NCBI GenBank assembly: GCA_022829145.1
Contig: CM040753.1
Span: forward strand, 17,934,384 to 17,998,383
DNA length: 64,000 nucleotides
Reading direction: 5' to 3'
From: Albula goreensis
Taxonomy: Eukaryota > Chordata > Actinopteri > Albuliformes > Albulidae
Numbering within the stretch: the first letter of the stretch is position 1; every line of letters starts with the position of its first letter. The notes under the pieces were generated by a model. It made no database searches. It worked only from the letters and a program-made list of their open reading frames with translations, and was not told the origin of the DNA. A program made the translations under genes and the position numbers. Shown piece after piece: positions 22,516 through 35,149 of the stretch.

Positions 22516-22721
22516 CCACACAGGGGAGCTCTCCTCCATATTGTTTGTTGCCTTTTGAAAGTCCCTGTCACAAAGGTCACAGGTGGTGGTGGGAGAGAGG
22601 TGAAAGGTCAACCCAGGAAAATAGTAGCAAACATTACTATGGATGACTCCTGCCCTACTTCTGTCTTCACTTGGAAGAGAAAAGTCAGACCCAAGTCAAT
22701 GAGTAAATCGAATGAGAGAGA

Positions 22722-23152
22722 ATTTTACATTTAGGAAATACTGTGTCCAGAGTGACTTACACAGCCAACAGTTTTCTGTGCGGCACATTTGAACCACTGG
22801 ATATTTACTGAATCGGTTCAGGTTAAGCACTTTTCTCTAGGGTACAACAGCAATACCCCACTTTTATTTGAAAGTTGCTGATGCAGCCATTCATAATACC
22901 TGACATTTGTAGCATGTTCATGAGGCTTGTAGACATTCATAACTATTTTAACTAAGCATTTATTCAACAGTAATACTTAATACTTAATGGATGCCTGATG
23001 AAAGGTGTTTCTGCAATCCTCATGAATCTACTATAAATGTGCAGTGTTTTGATTTCCGATGTAACTCCAATACCAGTATATTGTTATATAAAACAGAACC
23101 TGCAATGTAGAAATTAAAAGCCCAGGTCCCCAATCATTATGCTACACTGCCA
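22722..23152 (-). mobile_element. tRNA-derived fish SINE, split by a ~230-bp insertion
   Basis: Read on the minus strand, the head at 23152-23094 (GGCAGTGTAGCATAATGATT) precedes a body at 22861-22722. The body includes GGGGTATTGCTGTTGTACCC, CAGTAAATATCCAGTGG and a tail with CTAAATGTAAAA. This order matches a tRNA-headed SINE I recognise from fish genomes. Between the two parts, 22862-23093 does not belong to the SINE and looks inserted. I infer the family from memory of the consensus. Confidence 0.7.
22862..23093. mobile_element. Unidentified ~230-bp insertion inside the SINE
   Basis: It interrupts the SINE between its GGGGTATTG and TTGCAGGTTC regions. It contains CATTCATAATACCTGACATT and CATTCATAACTATTTTAAC. 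No terminal inverted repeat or target duplication was clear to me. It may be a decayed nonautonomous DNA element. Confidence 0.35.
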
Positions 23153-23589
23153 CACATTCTCTGTGAAAGGGTTCATATAATTGTAGTACTTTTCACATTG
23201 GATATTTTGCACAAAACACAAGAACTGTGACAAGTGTCAGCAATGATTTGCTGAAGTGAAGTGGAAAGTTACTCATGATTGTTCTGTTGAGTAATGACTC
23301 AGAATTTGCCCCATATGGATAGATAAAATACTTGCTAGTTTAAGAGTCTGAACATTTGTTGAAGAGATGTGGTTTTTTTGTTTAGCTTGAATGACAATTT
23401 GGATGTTAAAACACTAGTGTTACACAGAGCCATAGAGCTTTGTCATAAACTTGTCATTTTCCATTAACTTGTTAAGAAGGAGGATTTTTTTAAAGCTCTA
23501 ATGCACATTTATTACTTTAAAACACCTTGTAATTGCTAACGTCCTCTCTGCTAATATCAGATGCTCAAAATATAGCATAGTGTACTATT

Positions 23590-23860
23590 GACATGACCTA
23601 GGGCGGGGAATCCGCCTCTGAGAAACAGATAAAAAATCAATCAATTTGTCAAAGTTTCCTTTGAAAATGATTTCGCCTCTGGGCTATTAATTGCAAAAAA
23701 AAAAAAACAGAAACGATCCAAACGAAGTTCACATATGTCAAGACAAAAGGCAATTTGAGGGGACGTTGCTACAAATGACCCATGCGGTTTTATTATGTAG
23801 ATCACTGACACTTAGTGGGCTGATGTATGGCTAAGATGCATTAACTACTTTTTAACTGTA
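23590..23860. promoter_or_regulatory. Candidate conserved noncoding element 1.1 kb downstream of TRABD2B
   Basis: Complex sequence with TCCTTTGAAAATGATTTCGC, GGGCTATTAATTGC and TTTTATTATGTAGATCACTG, having homeodomain-type cores, scattered CpG and no repeats apart from an A13 run. The character is that of a developmental enhancer, but conservation cannot be tested here. Confidence 0.3.
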
Positions 23861-25386
23861 TTAGTATTGTGTCATCCTTATTGTTCATAGGAGGCAAGAC
23901 GTGCAAATGTTCTCTCTCTCCAATCCTTTTCTATTACCCCCTCATGGACAGAGTGTGAATAACACAGCATATTACATATTACAGTAGGTATTAATATTCA
24001 TGTCAAATTTGGGATCAGTAGAATTTAATTTGTTTGGATTGGTGCAATTTTTAGGAAGATCAGCTCAAACTCAAACTGAAGTTCAGTCTGAACCTAAAGG
24101 CCACAGCAGACAGCTCCTGTTTTTGCACTGGCATTGTTGCTGATTGCCTTTGCAATTTTACTATATGTACACAAATCAAGCTTTTACAAAGTGGAAGTCC
24201 TGATGTGGTTCAGAGGGAAAGCCAGTTTGGAAGTCACATAACCAGCTGAAATGCCCACCCATATTGTACTCATGCCATTGGCTCTGCCCAGCTAATGAGC
24301 AGACAGTGGTCTCTCGGCAGCCTGCCCCATTGCTGGAATGCCCACAGCTGCTGCTGGACTGTCTGATATTCAAGGGATTCAATCAAAATTTGTCCATAAC
24401 ATATACTTACAATTCAATACAAATGTTTTTTTCTCTGCAAGAACAAGAACAGCTTGGAAACTTTCATTTCATGAATTTTAATAACTGATGTCCTTGCCAA
24501 GTTCGGTTGTTGTAGATAAAAATGACTGCTTGTATTTAATTGTGAGCCAAAGTTAAGGACAAGATTTGATGGAATAACAGACAAAGTCTTCAAGATTCAA
24601 GGTCTGACTACCTCCTTGAAGCTGTGGGTGGAAGTAGGGTGACAGTAGTCTTACTGTATCCCTAAATGAACAATGATACCTGGAAACCGACACACTACAT
24701 ACTCAAAATAATATAAAATAATGAATAAACAGGTAATATTTTTGAGTTATTAATACTTTATATCACATAAAAAAAGAAATTAAGATAAATAATATTGATA
24801 TAATGTTAATAAATATTATTAAAATTATAATAGAACTGTAATTCTACTAATGACAATAACAATTATAATAAAGTCACTGATATTTTATTAGAAGCACAGG
24901 AAGAAATATCCTGCAGTTGAGGTTTTTGTAAATTGTGCATTTTGTTCATAAAGAAATATTGTATATTTATTCTTTCTTGAAGAGTATATTTTCATGCATT
25001 TGTTGATTAATGAAAAATAAAACATGAAAAAACAATGTGTCTGACATGTTACATATGCAAAGTCTGGTTAAGGAGGCACTGGCTGGGACCCAATCTGAAT
25101 CACATTCAGTCTGAATCAAATTCTCTGGGGGTGGGTATATGCAAAAACATTTTCAAAATCACCCCAATATTTTATGGTTCCTGTGCCCTTGTATGAGTCT
25201 TCACTGAGCCCCATCAATGAGGAAAGGACTTGCCTGTGACCACAATTATGCCCATATACACAAATTACAGATATGAATTAGTGTGTACATTCAGGGTAAA
25301 GTGAACCTGTGCATTTTTGCCCAAATATGCATGTATCACGTACCTGCACTAATGTCCGCCTAGAATACTGAAGTAACTGAGCTCAG

Positions 25387-25401
25387 TCTGCCCTCTACTG
25401 G
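25387..25401 (-). promoter_or_regulatory. CTCF-like motif, minus orientation
   Basis: The minus strand reads CCAGTAGAGGGCAGA, matching the CTCF core CCASYAGRKGGCRS at every position. It lies about 2.9 kb past the TRABD2B stop and 0.5 kb left of a second motif on the opposite strand. Confidence 0.5.
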
Positions 25402-25904
25402 AAAAACAAGGCCAGCGGTCTTCAGTGGCCACAACGAGGGAACCTCGGGTAATTTAATATTGTATTTTGCATTTGGCCACTACATGCTAAGTTTATGGTC
25501 AACCTAATGATAGATTTCTTTTTAAAAACTTTCATAAAGCTGTAAACCAATAAAATTGTTTGGGTTTTCAGCACCATATCCCACTCATCGTATTTGATTT
25601 ATAATTCCATTATAAATCCAGCAACCCTTGGCCTTTCCATACTGGACCAGAGCCTGTGAAACGCAAACACTACAATGTTTTTACTCAACCTTTGGCCAAA
25701 TTAAATAGAATAAGTGGCTAAAGAGAACTACCTCTGCCACCGGCATGTACCAAAACTATCCATCCATCCCAACCCACTTCAGAAAAATGACCCGTGACAA
25801 ACAATAGATTTGCGTGCACAAGAGCTTTAAACACACAGCGCTCGCTTGGTTGATTTGATTCCATGACTGCATTTTCTACAAAATGGAGATCTGTAGTAGG
25901 GCTT

Positions 25905-25918
25905 CCGCTAGATGGCGA
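25905..25918 (+). promoter_or_regulatory. CTCF-like motif, plus orientation
   Basis: CCGCTAGATGGCGA on the + strand fits the CTCF core with one or two mismatches (G for A at the third position and A at the last). Together with the minus-strand motif at 25387 it forms a divergent pair. Confidence 0.45.
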
Positions 25919-27585
25919 CAACAGCATATGTAAAACAAACTGGGGCATACCAGGAGGGCTGATAAAATAATTTTCAACTGAAATAACAGCCATATGGCGA
26001 ATAGGTCAAACCTGGTGGTGAGATTCTGAAGCGATAAAATTACTTTCGAGAACTCCTTCCATTGGATCCACATGAGATGCACTGTTCAGCCACTTCGCTC
26101 TCTTTGGCTGCAATAACTGTTGTGCCATGGCTTCTATGTGAATTCCATATCTCTGTGTAAAGTCAGTCTACTAGAGAGCAGTTCACTAACTGAGTTTGGC
26201 CATCTTAAAAATGCGAATTAATTAAAGGCCGTGCAGCGTGCTGTCTCACAGGGGTTTGTTTGCAATTTTATGCCTGTTCCTATTGATGGGGGAACGAGCT
26301 GAGGTAGGTAAAATCGGCTCTTCCATTTACTTGGATTGCTACATCAAATTAACCTCCTTGGGTTTGCTATTAGTGTTGCAAAGACAAGTTAAAGAACACA
26401 AAAATGTGTACAGTCTTGTCAGATAGTCTAAACTGTAACTTTTACCGTGATAATCTGAAATGGAATGTTTCTATTTATAACCATAAAGAAAATAATATTA
26501 CCCACCTGCCTCAGCTGAATGCAATTTAACTATTAATATCTAAGTTTGAAGAAATTGAACTGTCACAATCAAGGCATATCTCGATCCTATATGAGTTGGG
26601 TGACATTTATTGTGCACCCGGCACATGAATGTTAACAAATATAAGTATTACACAGGATATAGGCCATCGTTTTATCTGCAGCACACTGTTTAGTATAAAA
26701 TCTTGAAGCTACTATCATACATCGGTGTTATAATTAAACAAATAGTGTTTTCTTCATTTCTAGATAAAATGCATTCAGCCTTACTGATACAGCCTTTAAG
26801 TTAATTGGGAGCATAATGTAATCTTATGCCACAGTGAAGTCAGGGTATTGGCTACCATTCTAACAGTTTGAGTTGTAATTAATATTTTAGTAATGGAACG
26901 GGTTACAATCTGCTCACATTTAAAACTTGCTCGTTAATTGATATTTAACGAAGGGCAGCATAAATAACTAAAATGTGGTTTTCCTTGGTAGTGGTGTCTA
27001 GTCAGTGAATGTCCTTGTGCTTTTGCCAAGTGGGCAGGCAGCGTAACATCTCCCTTAAATTACACCGCGGTGCACCGCGATATCGGGATTCTTTCAGTTG
27101 TTGATGCATATTATCCGTTAGCTAGAGGAAATGATTTTTGCAGTCAGGCTTCTTCGCTTTTAAGATTTCTGCTGTTTTATCAGATAACAAATTCCGGTAA
27201 CTTGTGTGACTTTGGAGCTACACAATGCGTTTTTGCTTATGTATGTTTGAATTAAACGTTTGAAGTACAATCAAATACATTATTTTTAAAATGAGAGCAC
27301 CAAATAATAAACTGCGTTTTTAATGCGCATTTTTTTTTCCAGAGGTGAAATAGACCTTTAATGCTTATTGCATTGAAATGGTTCCATTTGACTTGGTCTT
27401 TGAATGTTGTATGCTTATTTGTCAGATAAAACGTTATTATGTAGTAATAGTTGACACTTCTCATTAACCCCTTTTTCGGAATGATTGATTAACAATAAGC
27501 AATAACATTCTAAATATTCAGCCTGCCTAAACTAGGCTTTAGAGTTCAGACATGTTTCCAAGATGTGACGTTTTGAGATACTTAG

Positions 27586-27586
<1 letters not shown>

Positions 27587-27639
<53 letters not shown>
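27587..27639. repeat. (TAA)n microsatellite
   Basis: About 17 TAA units, followed to about 27735 by interrupted TACTAC and AATAATGATAATGATG repeats. Confidence 0.95.
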
Positions 27640-27640
<1 letters not shown>

Positions 27641-28224
27641 TAGAATTACTGATTGGCACTACTGGAACTACTACTACAACTGCTAATAATACTACTACTA
27701 CTAATAATAATAATGATAATGATGATAACAAAAGTTACTGAAACTCATTTATAGTAACCCCTGTATTCCAGTCTTAACAATTATTTCCAATTATCCCTTT
27801 GTTCCTTGCTCTGCTCCTGGTGAGCACACTTTCTTGCTTAGCCAGAGATGAGAACAAGATTCAAAATAAACAGCTATTTCGCCCCTTAAGCCACGACAGG
27901 TCAATGTTTGCTTTTGCTAAAATACCATTTTCCCTGGGCTTGGGGGGAGTTGTTTGAGGGACTGGGGGTCCTGACAGAGTTCAGAGCAGGGTGACCCCTC
28001 GTTGGGCAGGGGAGGTATCTCCGGGTGCATATAAATAAAAGATTACAAGTGGGAAAAAAATCAATTTCTGGGCAAACTCATTAAAAATGCTTGATCTTCT
28101 TAAATGATTCCCATTTCTCTTCTCTTTTTCACCTGGTCTATCTCCCCTGATGTCTCTCTCTGTATCCCTCTCTCACTCTCTCTCTCCCTCCACTCCCCCC
28201 TTGTTCTTTTCTCTTTCCCCCGTT

Positions 28225-28380
28225 GTCTTTCCCCAGGCGGTAATTACTTGCACAAGTCGTTTTTTGCCCTTTGATTTGCACCGTTTCACAAATGAAGGTT
28301 AAGTTTGTTTAACCGCGGTGGATTTGCCAGTCATGTTAAAGCATATAATGTCCCAGGTCCTCCTTTGCCAACCTCTCCCC
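28225..28380. promoter_or_regulatory. Candidate conserved noncoding element
   Basis: Follows a CT-rich stretch. It contains GGCGGTAATTACTTGCAC, CCCTTTGATTTGCACCG (TCF/LEF-like CTTTGA), GTTTAACCGCGGTGG and GTCATGTTAAAGCATATAAT. The dense, varied motif content without repeats resembles vertebrate enhancers. Confidence 0.3.
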
Positions 28381-29689
28381 CAAACACTCACCTCCGGCCT
28401 GTGAAATCCCCCCCAGCATGTGCATGTGTTTGTGGGCTGGGGGGTTCCAAGGTTAAGGCTCACGAGGGCTGAGGTGTGCTGGAGTGGATCGGGAGCAGGC
28501 TGAGCTGACGTGGGAGAGAAGAGACAGGAGACAGGGGTGAGGAAATCTCCTCCATTTTCGCCAGTTATAATTACAAAGATTACTGCTTTCTCTAGTTTTC
28601 ATTATTTCTCCGTGGTCCTTTGGTCCTTTTTTTAGAAAATATTTTTTATCCCAATAGGAGGTCTTGGTACTAATTGTTGTGCAGTCCCAGGAAAATGTGA
28701 GATTTCTGAAAGCAACTATTCTGAGTACAGTATTGGTGGTATAACCATGTGAAATAATTATTACAGTTCCATCATAAATGCATTGTATCACATAAGAATA
28801 GCAGCTGCAGTGTGCGTTTATCAGTGAGAGCTATAGTGAATATGTCACCACAAGGTATTCTCATGTGTTTATGCATATCATTATTACTCAGTTAAGTTGT
28901 GTTTTAAAGTAATATTTATTTTGGCAACAAGTGTTACTGAGACATCTGTTGATAGATAGATCAGAAAAGTGTTTTCTAATTATGATGTGTATGATATCCT
29001 CAGTGCTAAACTAAATGCTGCATTTCTGGGAGTCCTCTCATCTAATTATGGGCCATGCTGCATTACATTAAAACTCTCTATCTTTGGCCCTCAGAATAGT
29101 AGAAATGAATCGGGGTAACCCTCCTGCAGAGTCAGAGTGGCCAAGGATATGTATTTGTATGCCAGATTGTCCACAGAATGTCTGTGTGGCAGTAATGAGG
29201 TTGTGCCACTCATTTTGGGGTAAGTAGTAATCACATCAGTCACCCAGACTCAAACATGGCCTCCAGAATGATGTACACTCTCTCAGCTGCAAACCACTGG
29301 TGACAGTGAGTCGTGAGTATCATTGCTCACATGTGCTGAGACCCATTTTTGTCCTGCAATAAGAGAAAAAAATTATGGCAACTACATTCAATGCACTAAT
29401 AGTAGTTTTAGTATACATTTTTGAAACAAACACATTTACATCTACATGGCACCATTATTTCAAAAGGTGATGTAAAAATATTTACAACAGAAAATACAGT
29501 ATACTGGGGTCATAAAACACATCTTTATTTGAAAGTTTCCTTTTCTGTATTGAAATGGTTTTTCTGTGAGTGAGCCCCTGGTGAACGAGCAGTTCCATGG
29601 AGGAGGAGAGAAACAGAGTGAGAGGGACAGAGGCAGAGAGAGAAGGAAAAGAGTGTCATGTTTCACAGATTTTTGCGACATTTCTGGGC

Positions 29690-30030
29690 TTTATTATTCG
29701 GAACAAGGGGCACTTCACATGCGAAATGGGTTCTCTTTGATATCGACAACAGCTTGACAGAGAGAGTGCACTCAAAAACAGACGCGAGCAAATTTATTCT
29801 TTAAAAAAATAGTTGTGTACTACTCTGGCAGACAGCGGCCGCCGTTCCTGCGATGAGTCGACCGCTTTGATGCCTCTGCACAGACACTCCATGCTGTAAT
29901 GAAATATGGTAATCACACGCACATGAAAGCTGTTCTACAGGGGCAGGGAAAACCAAGGGAAAAAAACAAATATGACTTTATCCACAGATACGCTGCACCA
30001 TTAATTCACCTTTTTATAAACATACATTTG
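29690..30030. promoter_or_regulatory. Candidate conserved noncoding element with a GCGGCCGC core
   Basis: Complex sequence in AT-rich surroundings with local CpGs (GACAGCGGCCGCCGTTCC, GATGAGTCGACCGC), GTAATGAAATATGG and CACCATTAATTCACC. Small ORFs cross it but show no family match. Confidence 0.28.
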
Positions 30031-31587
30031 ATTCCACAAAGCACTGAACCATCATTTGACCTGAATACTGTTCAAGGTAAAAAGGTTTGCTGATTAGTAA
30101 TAACAAGCAATTGTTCTGTCTTAACAATAACAACATATAAAATGTAAAACAGGTGAATAGTCCACTGAAATATCATTTTCAGGGACATTATACCTCTAGT
30201 TTCTGATGAAAATGCTTAACGGTTCACTGTTTGAACACAAATGCAACAATGATTTTTGTAGAGTGATACTCATCCAGAGTGTTTTAAATGGTGCGGACGC
30301 TCAACAAAAGCGGACATCTAAGGATGGAAACAGAAAACAGAAAGTGGAGAGAAGGGAATTCCTTAAACATTACAATACTATCAGCTTGCTGTAAGACAGA
30401 AATGACATTGATGTGAATCTTATTGCAGGGCAGGCCTATCCAGAATACTACACTTGATCCAACCCATATGGGGCAAGAGGTCTTTTCAGCCTGCTCCTCT
30501 GCTCATATTTTCCTCCTCATGCACACTTAGGGTGCCACAAGCCAAAAACGCCCCACATACTGAGAATTTTTTAGTTTATAAAGTACTTGGAAGGGGATAG
30601 TCCATAATGTGGTAAATCTCCATATAGCCTTATTGACATAGGAAATTATTTTGTATGGTACCAACAGAATCCAAAAAATATATTTCTGATTGTTTGATCT
30701 CTCAGATAAATATTTAATAATAATCAGATTATGAGGCATACCAACAAAACTACAAAAACAACTCTGGAATAGTCTGTATATTTCATTGCATATCAAAACA
30801 GTGTTAAGTTTGCTACTGAATATTGAGTCCAATATCTTGGTATGAATTGCCTTTGTGTAGACATTACAAGTGTATTCATTAATTAAACAGAACATTAATG
30901 ACTGCGATTGCATAGTGAGCATAATGGCCAAGCCATCTGAATATTTGATCATGAGGGGGGGATGGTTCAACAGATGAATTCAGATTGATTAAGGACCATG
31001 GAGGACCAGCTGTGGATGTGACAGTGGAGAACAGCTAGCTAGTGTGGGGGGCAGGGTGGGAGGGTTGGGGGCTGGATGTGTGTTTGACCATCAGAGTTTG
31101 CTCAGAGTCAGACAGCAGTGCCCCCCACCCTACCCCCTCCCTTTAGCCAGGGATAGCACTGGAGGTCAGGGAGAAGGTGGAGGTCAAATGGGCTGAGATC
31201 AGGCTCCTCAAACATAACTAATAGGACAGAGGGAGTGGGAGGGAGATGTGTGGGGTGGAGTTGGGCTGTCTGCATAGCTAACTGAGGCTAAACGGCCGGA
31301 GAGCAAACACACTGGTGTAACTGCAACGATGCGCACACACGCACATGCTTTATTAAGGTCAGACGTCAGGGTGAGAAACTGAAGAATTACTTTTTAGATC
31401 ACTCACAAAATGCAAAAAAAAAAGTGACACATCTTTACAACTGAGAGAAAATAAGTGTACCTGACAATATAAAAAAGGGATTTTGTTGAAGAAAAATCTC
31501 AACCAATCCATTAAGAGGTACATCTCCAGAAGAGGAAAAGGAAGAAGAAATTTTTTTTTTTTCTAAGATGAAAATGTGCAGTGCTTA

Positions 31588-31588
<1 letters not shown>

Positions 31589-31646
<58 letters not shown>

Positions 31647-31687
31647 CGCATGCACAAACACACACACGCACACACACACATACACAT
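31589..31687. repeat. (CA)n microsatellite
   Basis: A pure CA tract of about 50 bp with a CACGCACACACGCATGCAC extension. Confidence 0.96.
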
Positions 31688-33344
31688 ATGCGGGGGGTAG
31701 ACAAAATAATTGAACCGCCATATGACAGAGGACTCCCATTTTTACATACTTAGATTTAGATATTTGTATAGCCATATTTCAAGTAAATGTCAATGCTATA
31801 TTCCAGTACGTTTCTGCTATAAAATGCATTTTATAAACAAAAATGTATGTTTCTGAAGCATGAAAAGCATGAGAGAGATCCAATGAATGCTGTGTTAAGT
31901 TGGTGCCCAAATTACAGGTGGAATAGTCAAAAAAAATAAATAAATAAAATGACCACAGAACTAAATCTACACCTCCATGACCCAGTCTCAAAAAATACTG
32001 TGCACTGAGCTTCACAACGCTGAAATTTTGCTAGGGCTGCTACTACTACTGAGCAGCAGAAGGAAGTAACGTGGAAATGGTCTGATAAGTCATATTTTAC
32101 CACTTATATCTCAATGGGTTTATATTTGGATGAAGCCAAAGGAAGCCCTTAACCCACATTTTCTGCTCCCAGCTATTATACATATACCTGTTTTGGCATG
32201 GGTTGCTATTTTATGAGAGTTATCAGGTGTTATTGTTTCTCTGTATGACATTACAGCCAAGAGATATGAAACCACTTTTCTCTACCAGGTGATCGTCAGG
32301 ATGCAGATATTGTTTGCTCAAGATATCCCATGTTCCAAGGTGACTTCCACTCATACTGCTGAAATGCATCAAAAGTGGTTTTGAATAACCAGAATGCTGT
32401 CAAACACATTCCATGGTCTTCCCAATCACAATCTAAACATAATTTAACCTTGAGGGGGTCTGGGATGTAGAGTGTGGAGTAGATTTCCATCTCTCAAAGA
32501 ACTATAGGGTTTCCTTCAAAATAAAAATAAATCTTCAATTTAAAACTTCTGTGGAACTGTCCAAGAAGGACTATGAAAAAACAGTACTCCAATTAATTAT
32601 TAGCACATAAGTATCCATATTATCTGAGTCATAATATATATTTATATCTATATCAATACAAACACACAGATTTTTATTGAAAAAGTTTAGCTGAGGGTAA
32701 ATTCTTGTTGAATCACAGTCTGGCAGAGTAGCAGACAGATGGGAGACAGTTGTCATTTAAAACAAATAATATACTGATATCACTTTAATTCCAGACCTGC
32801 AGCTCCATCACCCAGGATTCTTTTATCACCTGCCTTCAGGTGTATCCAGGTAACTCCAAGGCCAGGCTGCACTTAAAATGCAACAGTCAAGGTAACAGGT
32901 AATTGCAAAGCTGAATCGTAAAATGTCCTGTTTGCCAAGAGCTTGGACACCACCCCCTCATTATACTGCCTGGGTTTAGTGAACAGGAAATGCTAGAGAC
33001 AACAGCATAAACCCAAACCAGGCATAAGAAACCCATGCACAGGATCACTGTCAGAGCTGTGAAGAGCAAAATCTGTCATTCAGCTTATCACCCTCAGTCT
33101 CTTTCACCATCCCTCCTTCTCTTTTTCTGGTTGCTTTCCTGTATTTCTCTATCTTTCTCTGTCCTCGTGTCCTTTCACCCAGCTGGTGAGATTCTCCCAC
33201 TTTCAGCTCAGCCTCTTTTTGTCCAATCTCTTTGTCCTGATTCATGTCTTAATTTTTTCTTGGTTTAAGCTATCTCCTTTCACCCCCATTCATTGTTTGA
33301 TATCCATTCCCCTCTGTTTCTTTTTTTTAAGTAAACTCAGTTTC

Positions 33345-33560
33345 TCAGTGCAACATGGACCCTAAGTTGCTCTCTTAATGTTTGATTCCTGATGATAAGG
33401 GCTGCATGTTGGGAGCCCATAATAATAAAGACTTTAATGTGGTCAAAGGTCAGTGTGTGGGGAGGGAAATGAGCAGCGGGCGGGAGCTGCCGCTGAGCAA
33501 ACAGGCTGAGCAGGGAAGGCCCCGTCTGGGCCTAACGCTCAAGGTGAAGCCTTGACAGGG
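33345..33560. promoter_or_regulatory. Candidate conserved noncoding element containing a perfect DR1
   Basis: Holds TGGTCAAAGGTCA at 33440-33452, a direct repeat of nuclear receptor half-sites with one-base spacing (DR1; HNF4, COUP-TF and RXR type). It lies between ACTTTAATG and a GC-rich GAGCAGCGGGCGGGAGCTGC segment. The sequence is complex and non-repetitive. Confidence 0.33.
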
Positions 33561-33829
33561 AAGAGCAAAGCAAGATTACCCTGACAAACGCATATCATTG
33601 CTATCGATCAGCAACACCTTCAGGATGATATGCATGGAGTTTCCCCTCTGCTGTCTGCTGACTGATACTTACACAAATACCACATGCAAAAGATCACATA
33701 CCTGGATCCTCTTTGTAATTACTGGGTATCTGAAGCAAGTGTATACACAGATCAGCACAAACAATCTGAAACCTTCAAAAATGAGAACATGAACCTGATT
33801 ACACTTACAGATTCACTTCTACTACATTT

Positions 33830-34020
33830 ACACTTCTATCTTACTTATCTTACCTCCCACACAAATACATTCATGCACACAATCACATTTATACAGTACA
33901 TACAAATTCACATACATATGCACATATATTTATTTACATACACAGACAGACATACCCATAGACATGCACAGATACATACACACAAAGACACAAGTTCACA
34001 GTCATGCACATACTGTAACA
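33830..34020. repeat. Imperfect CA/TACA low-complexity region
   Basis: ACACAAATACATTCATGCAC-type degenerate repeats. It is probably related to the stronger tract at 34560-34903, from which it is separated by the MITE at 34191-34521. Confidence 0.7.
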
Positions 34021-34190
34021 CACATGCATGTCACATGAATTCCCCATATAAAATGTCCAAGAAGCATATGCATCTATATGATGTGCAACTTGAATACCCA
34101 TTAAGTGAAAATATGTGGGAATGTATAGTACGGGCCTACATATGAATGACATGTGAAATGTCCACGTGTGAGTCATTTGCAGAAATTATA

Positions 34191-34521
34191 GAGGGTCCTC
34201 GACTTACGAACGAGTTCCGTTCCTACGACTTGTGCCAAGCCGATTTTCGACGTAAATCGGGATTTATACCTAAATTATACCTAAATTAACACCTTAAGTC
34301 ACTCACACTGTACACACAACACATGAAGGACATATAAAATACAGTAATTAAATGAAACATTAATTTAAAAAAAGAGAACAATTTCTTATCTTTATTTCTG
34401 TGGTCGTATTTACGAAACATACCGCTTAGGTCGAAACTGGGTTTTTTCAGTAATTTATGGGAGTGCATCGTAACCACGAAACGACGTAACTCGCGACCGT
34501 CGTAACCCGAGGACCTCCTGG
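34191..34521. mobile_element. MITE of pogo/Tigger (Tc1-mariner) type
   Basis: A 331-bp element flanked by TA on both sides. The left end reads GAGGGTCCTCGACTTACGA and the right end, reverse-complemented, contains GGTCCTCGGGTTACGA, so imperfect terminal inverted repeats are evident. The interior is rich in CGA/TCG and ACGACGTAA. No transposase frame is present, so it is nonautonomous. The TA target site and the TCGACTTACGA end are typical of pogo/Tigger-derived MITEs. Confidence 0.75.
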
Positions 34522-34559
34522 TATATGCTTTTTCCATTGAAGTACATACATACAAATAA

Positions 34560-34904
<345 letters not shown>

Positions 34905-35149
34905 GAAGCTCCTTGTTTACTGGAGACATCTCTACACTCTATTTTCTCACCTTCAACAATCACTTGTTTGTTTCCATCAGTAAACAAACAACAACACTAG
35001 CAAAATAGCAGCCATTGACACCAATAACTTGCTTTTTCCTGATCTCTCTCTCTCTCTTCCTCACCCTCTTACACTCCCTCCCTCTCTCACTCTCTTTTTC
35101 TCACACTCTCCCACTCCCTCTCCCTCTGTTTTCTGTCTGATTTCCTCTG

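Larger units (their letters stand above)
22516..25380. other. 3' flank of TRABD2B: probable 3' UTR start and intergenic DNA
   Basis: The 3' UTR begins at 22516 but its end is uncertain. The first canonical AATAAA I found is at 24724-24729; an ATTAAA at 23113-23118 lies inside a SINE. An interrupted SINE occupies 22722-23152 and a complex block lies at 23590-23860. No coding sequence is supported. Confidence 0.6.
25402..34190. other. Intergenic region, no coding sequence
   Basis: AT-rich DNA with a (TAA)n array at 27587-27639, a (CA)n tract at 31589-31687, and possible regulatory blocks at 28225-28380, 29690-30030 and 33345-33560. ORFs here (for example 30527-30970 minus, 147 codons) lack recognisable domains, have erratic composition and no splice or promoter context. 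Confidence 0.7.

Noticed and set aside
30527-30970. 147-codon minus-strand ORF in AT-rich desert
   Set aside because: Composition is rich in Ile, Tyr, Phe and Lys as expected from AT-rich DNA; no motif or homologue recognised. A transposon fragment was considered but no conserved motif was found.
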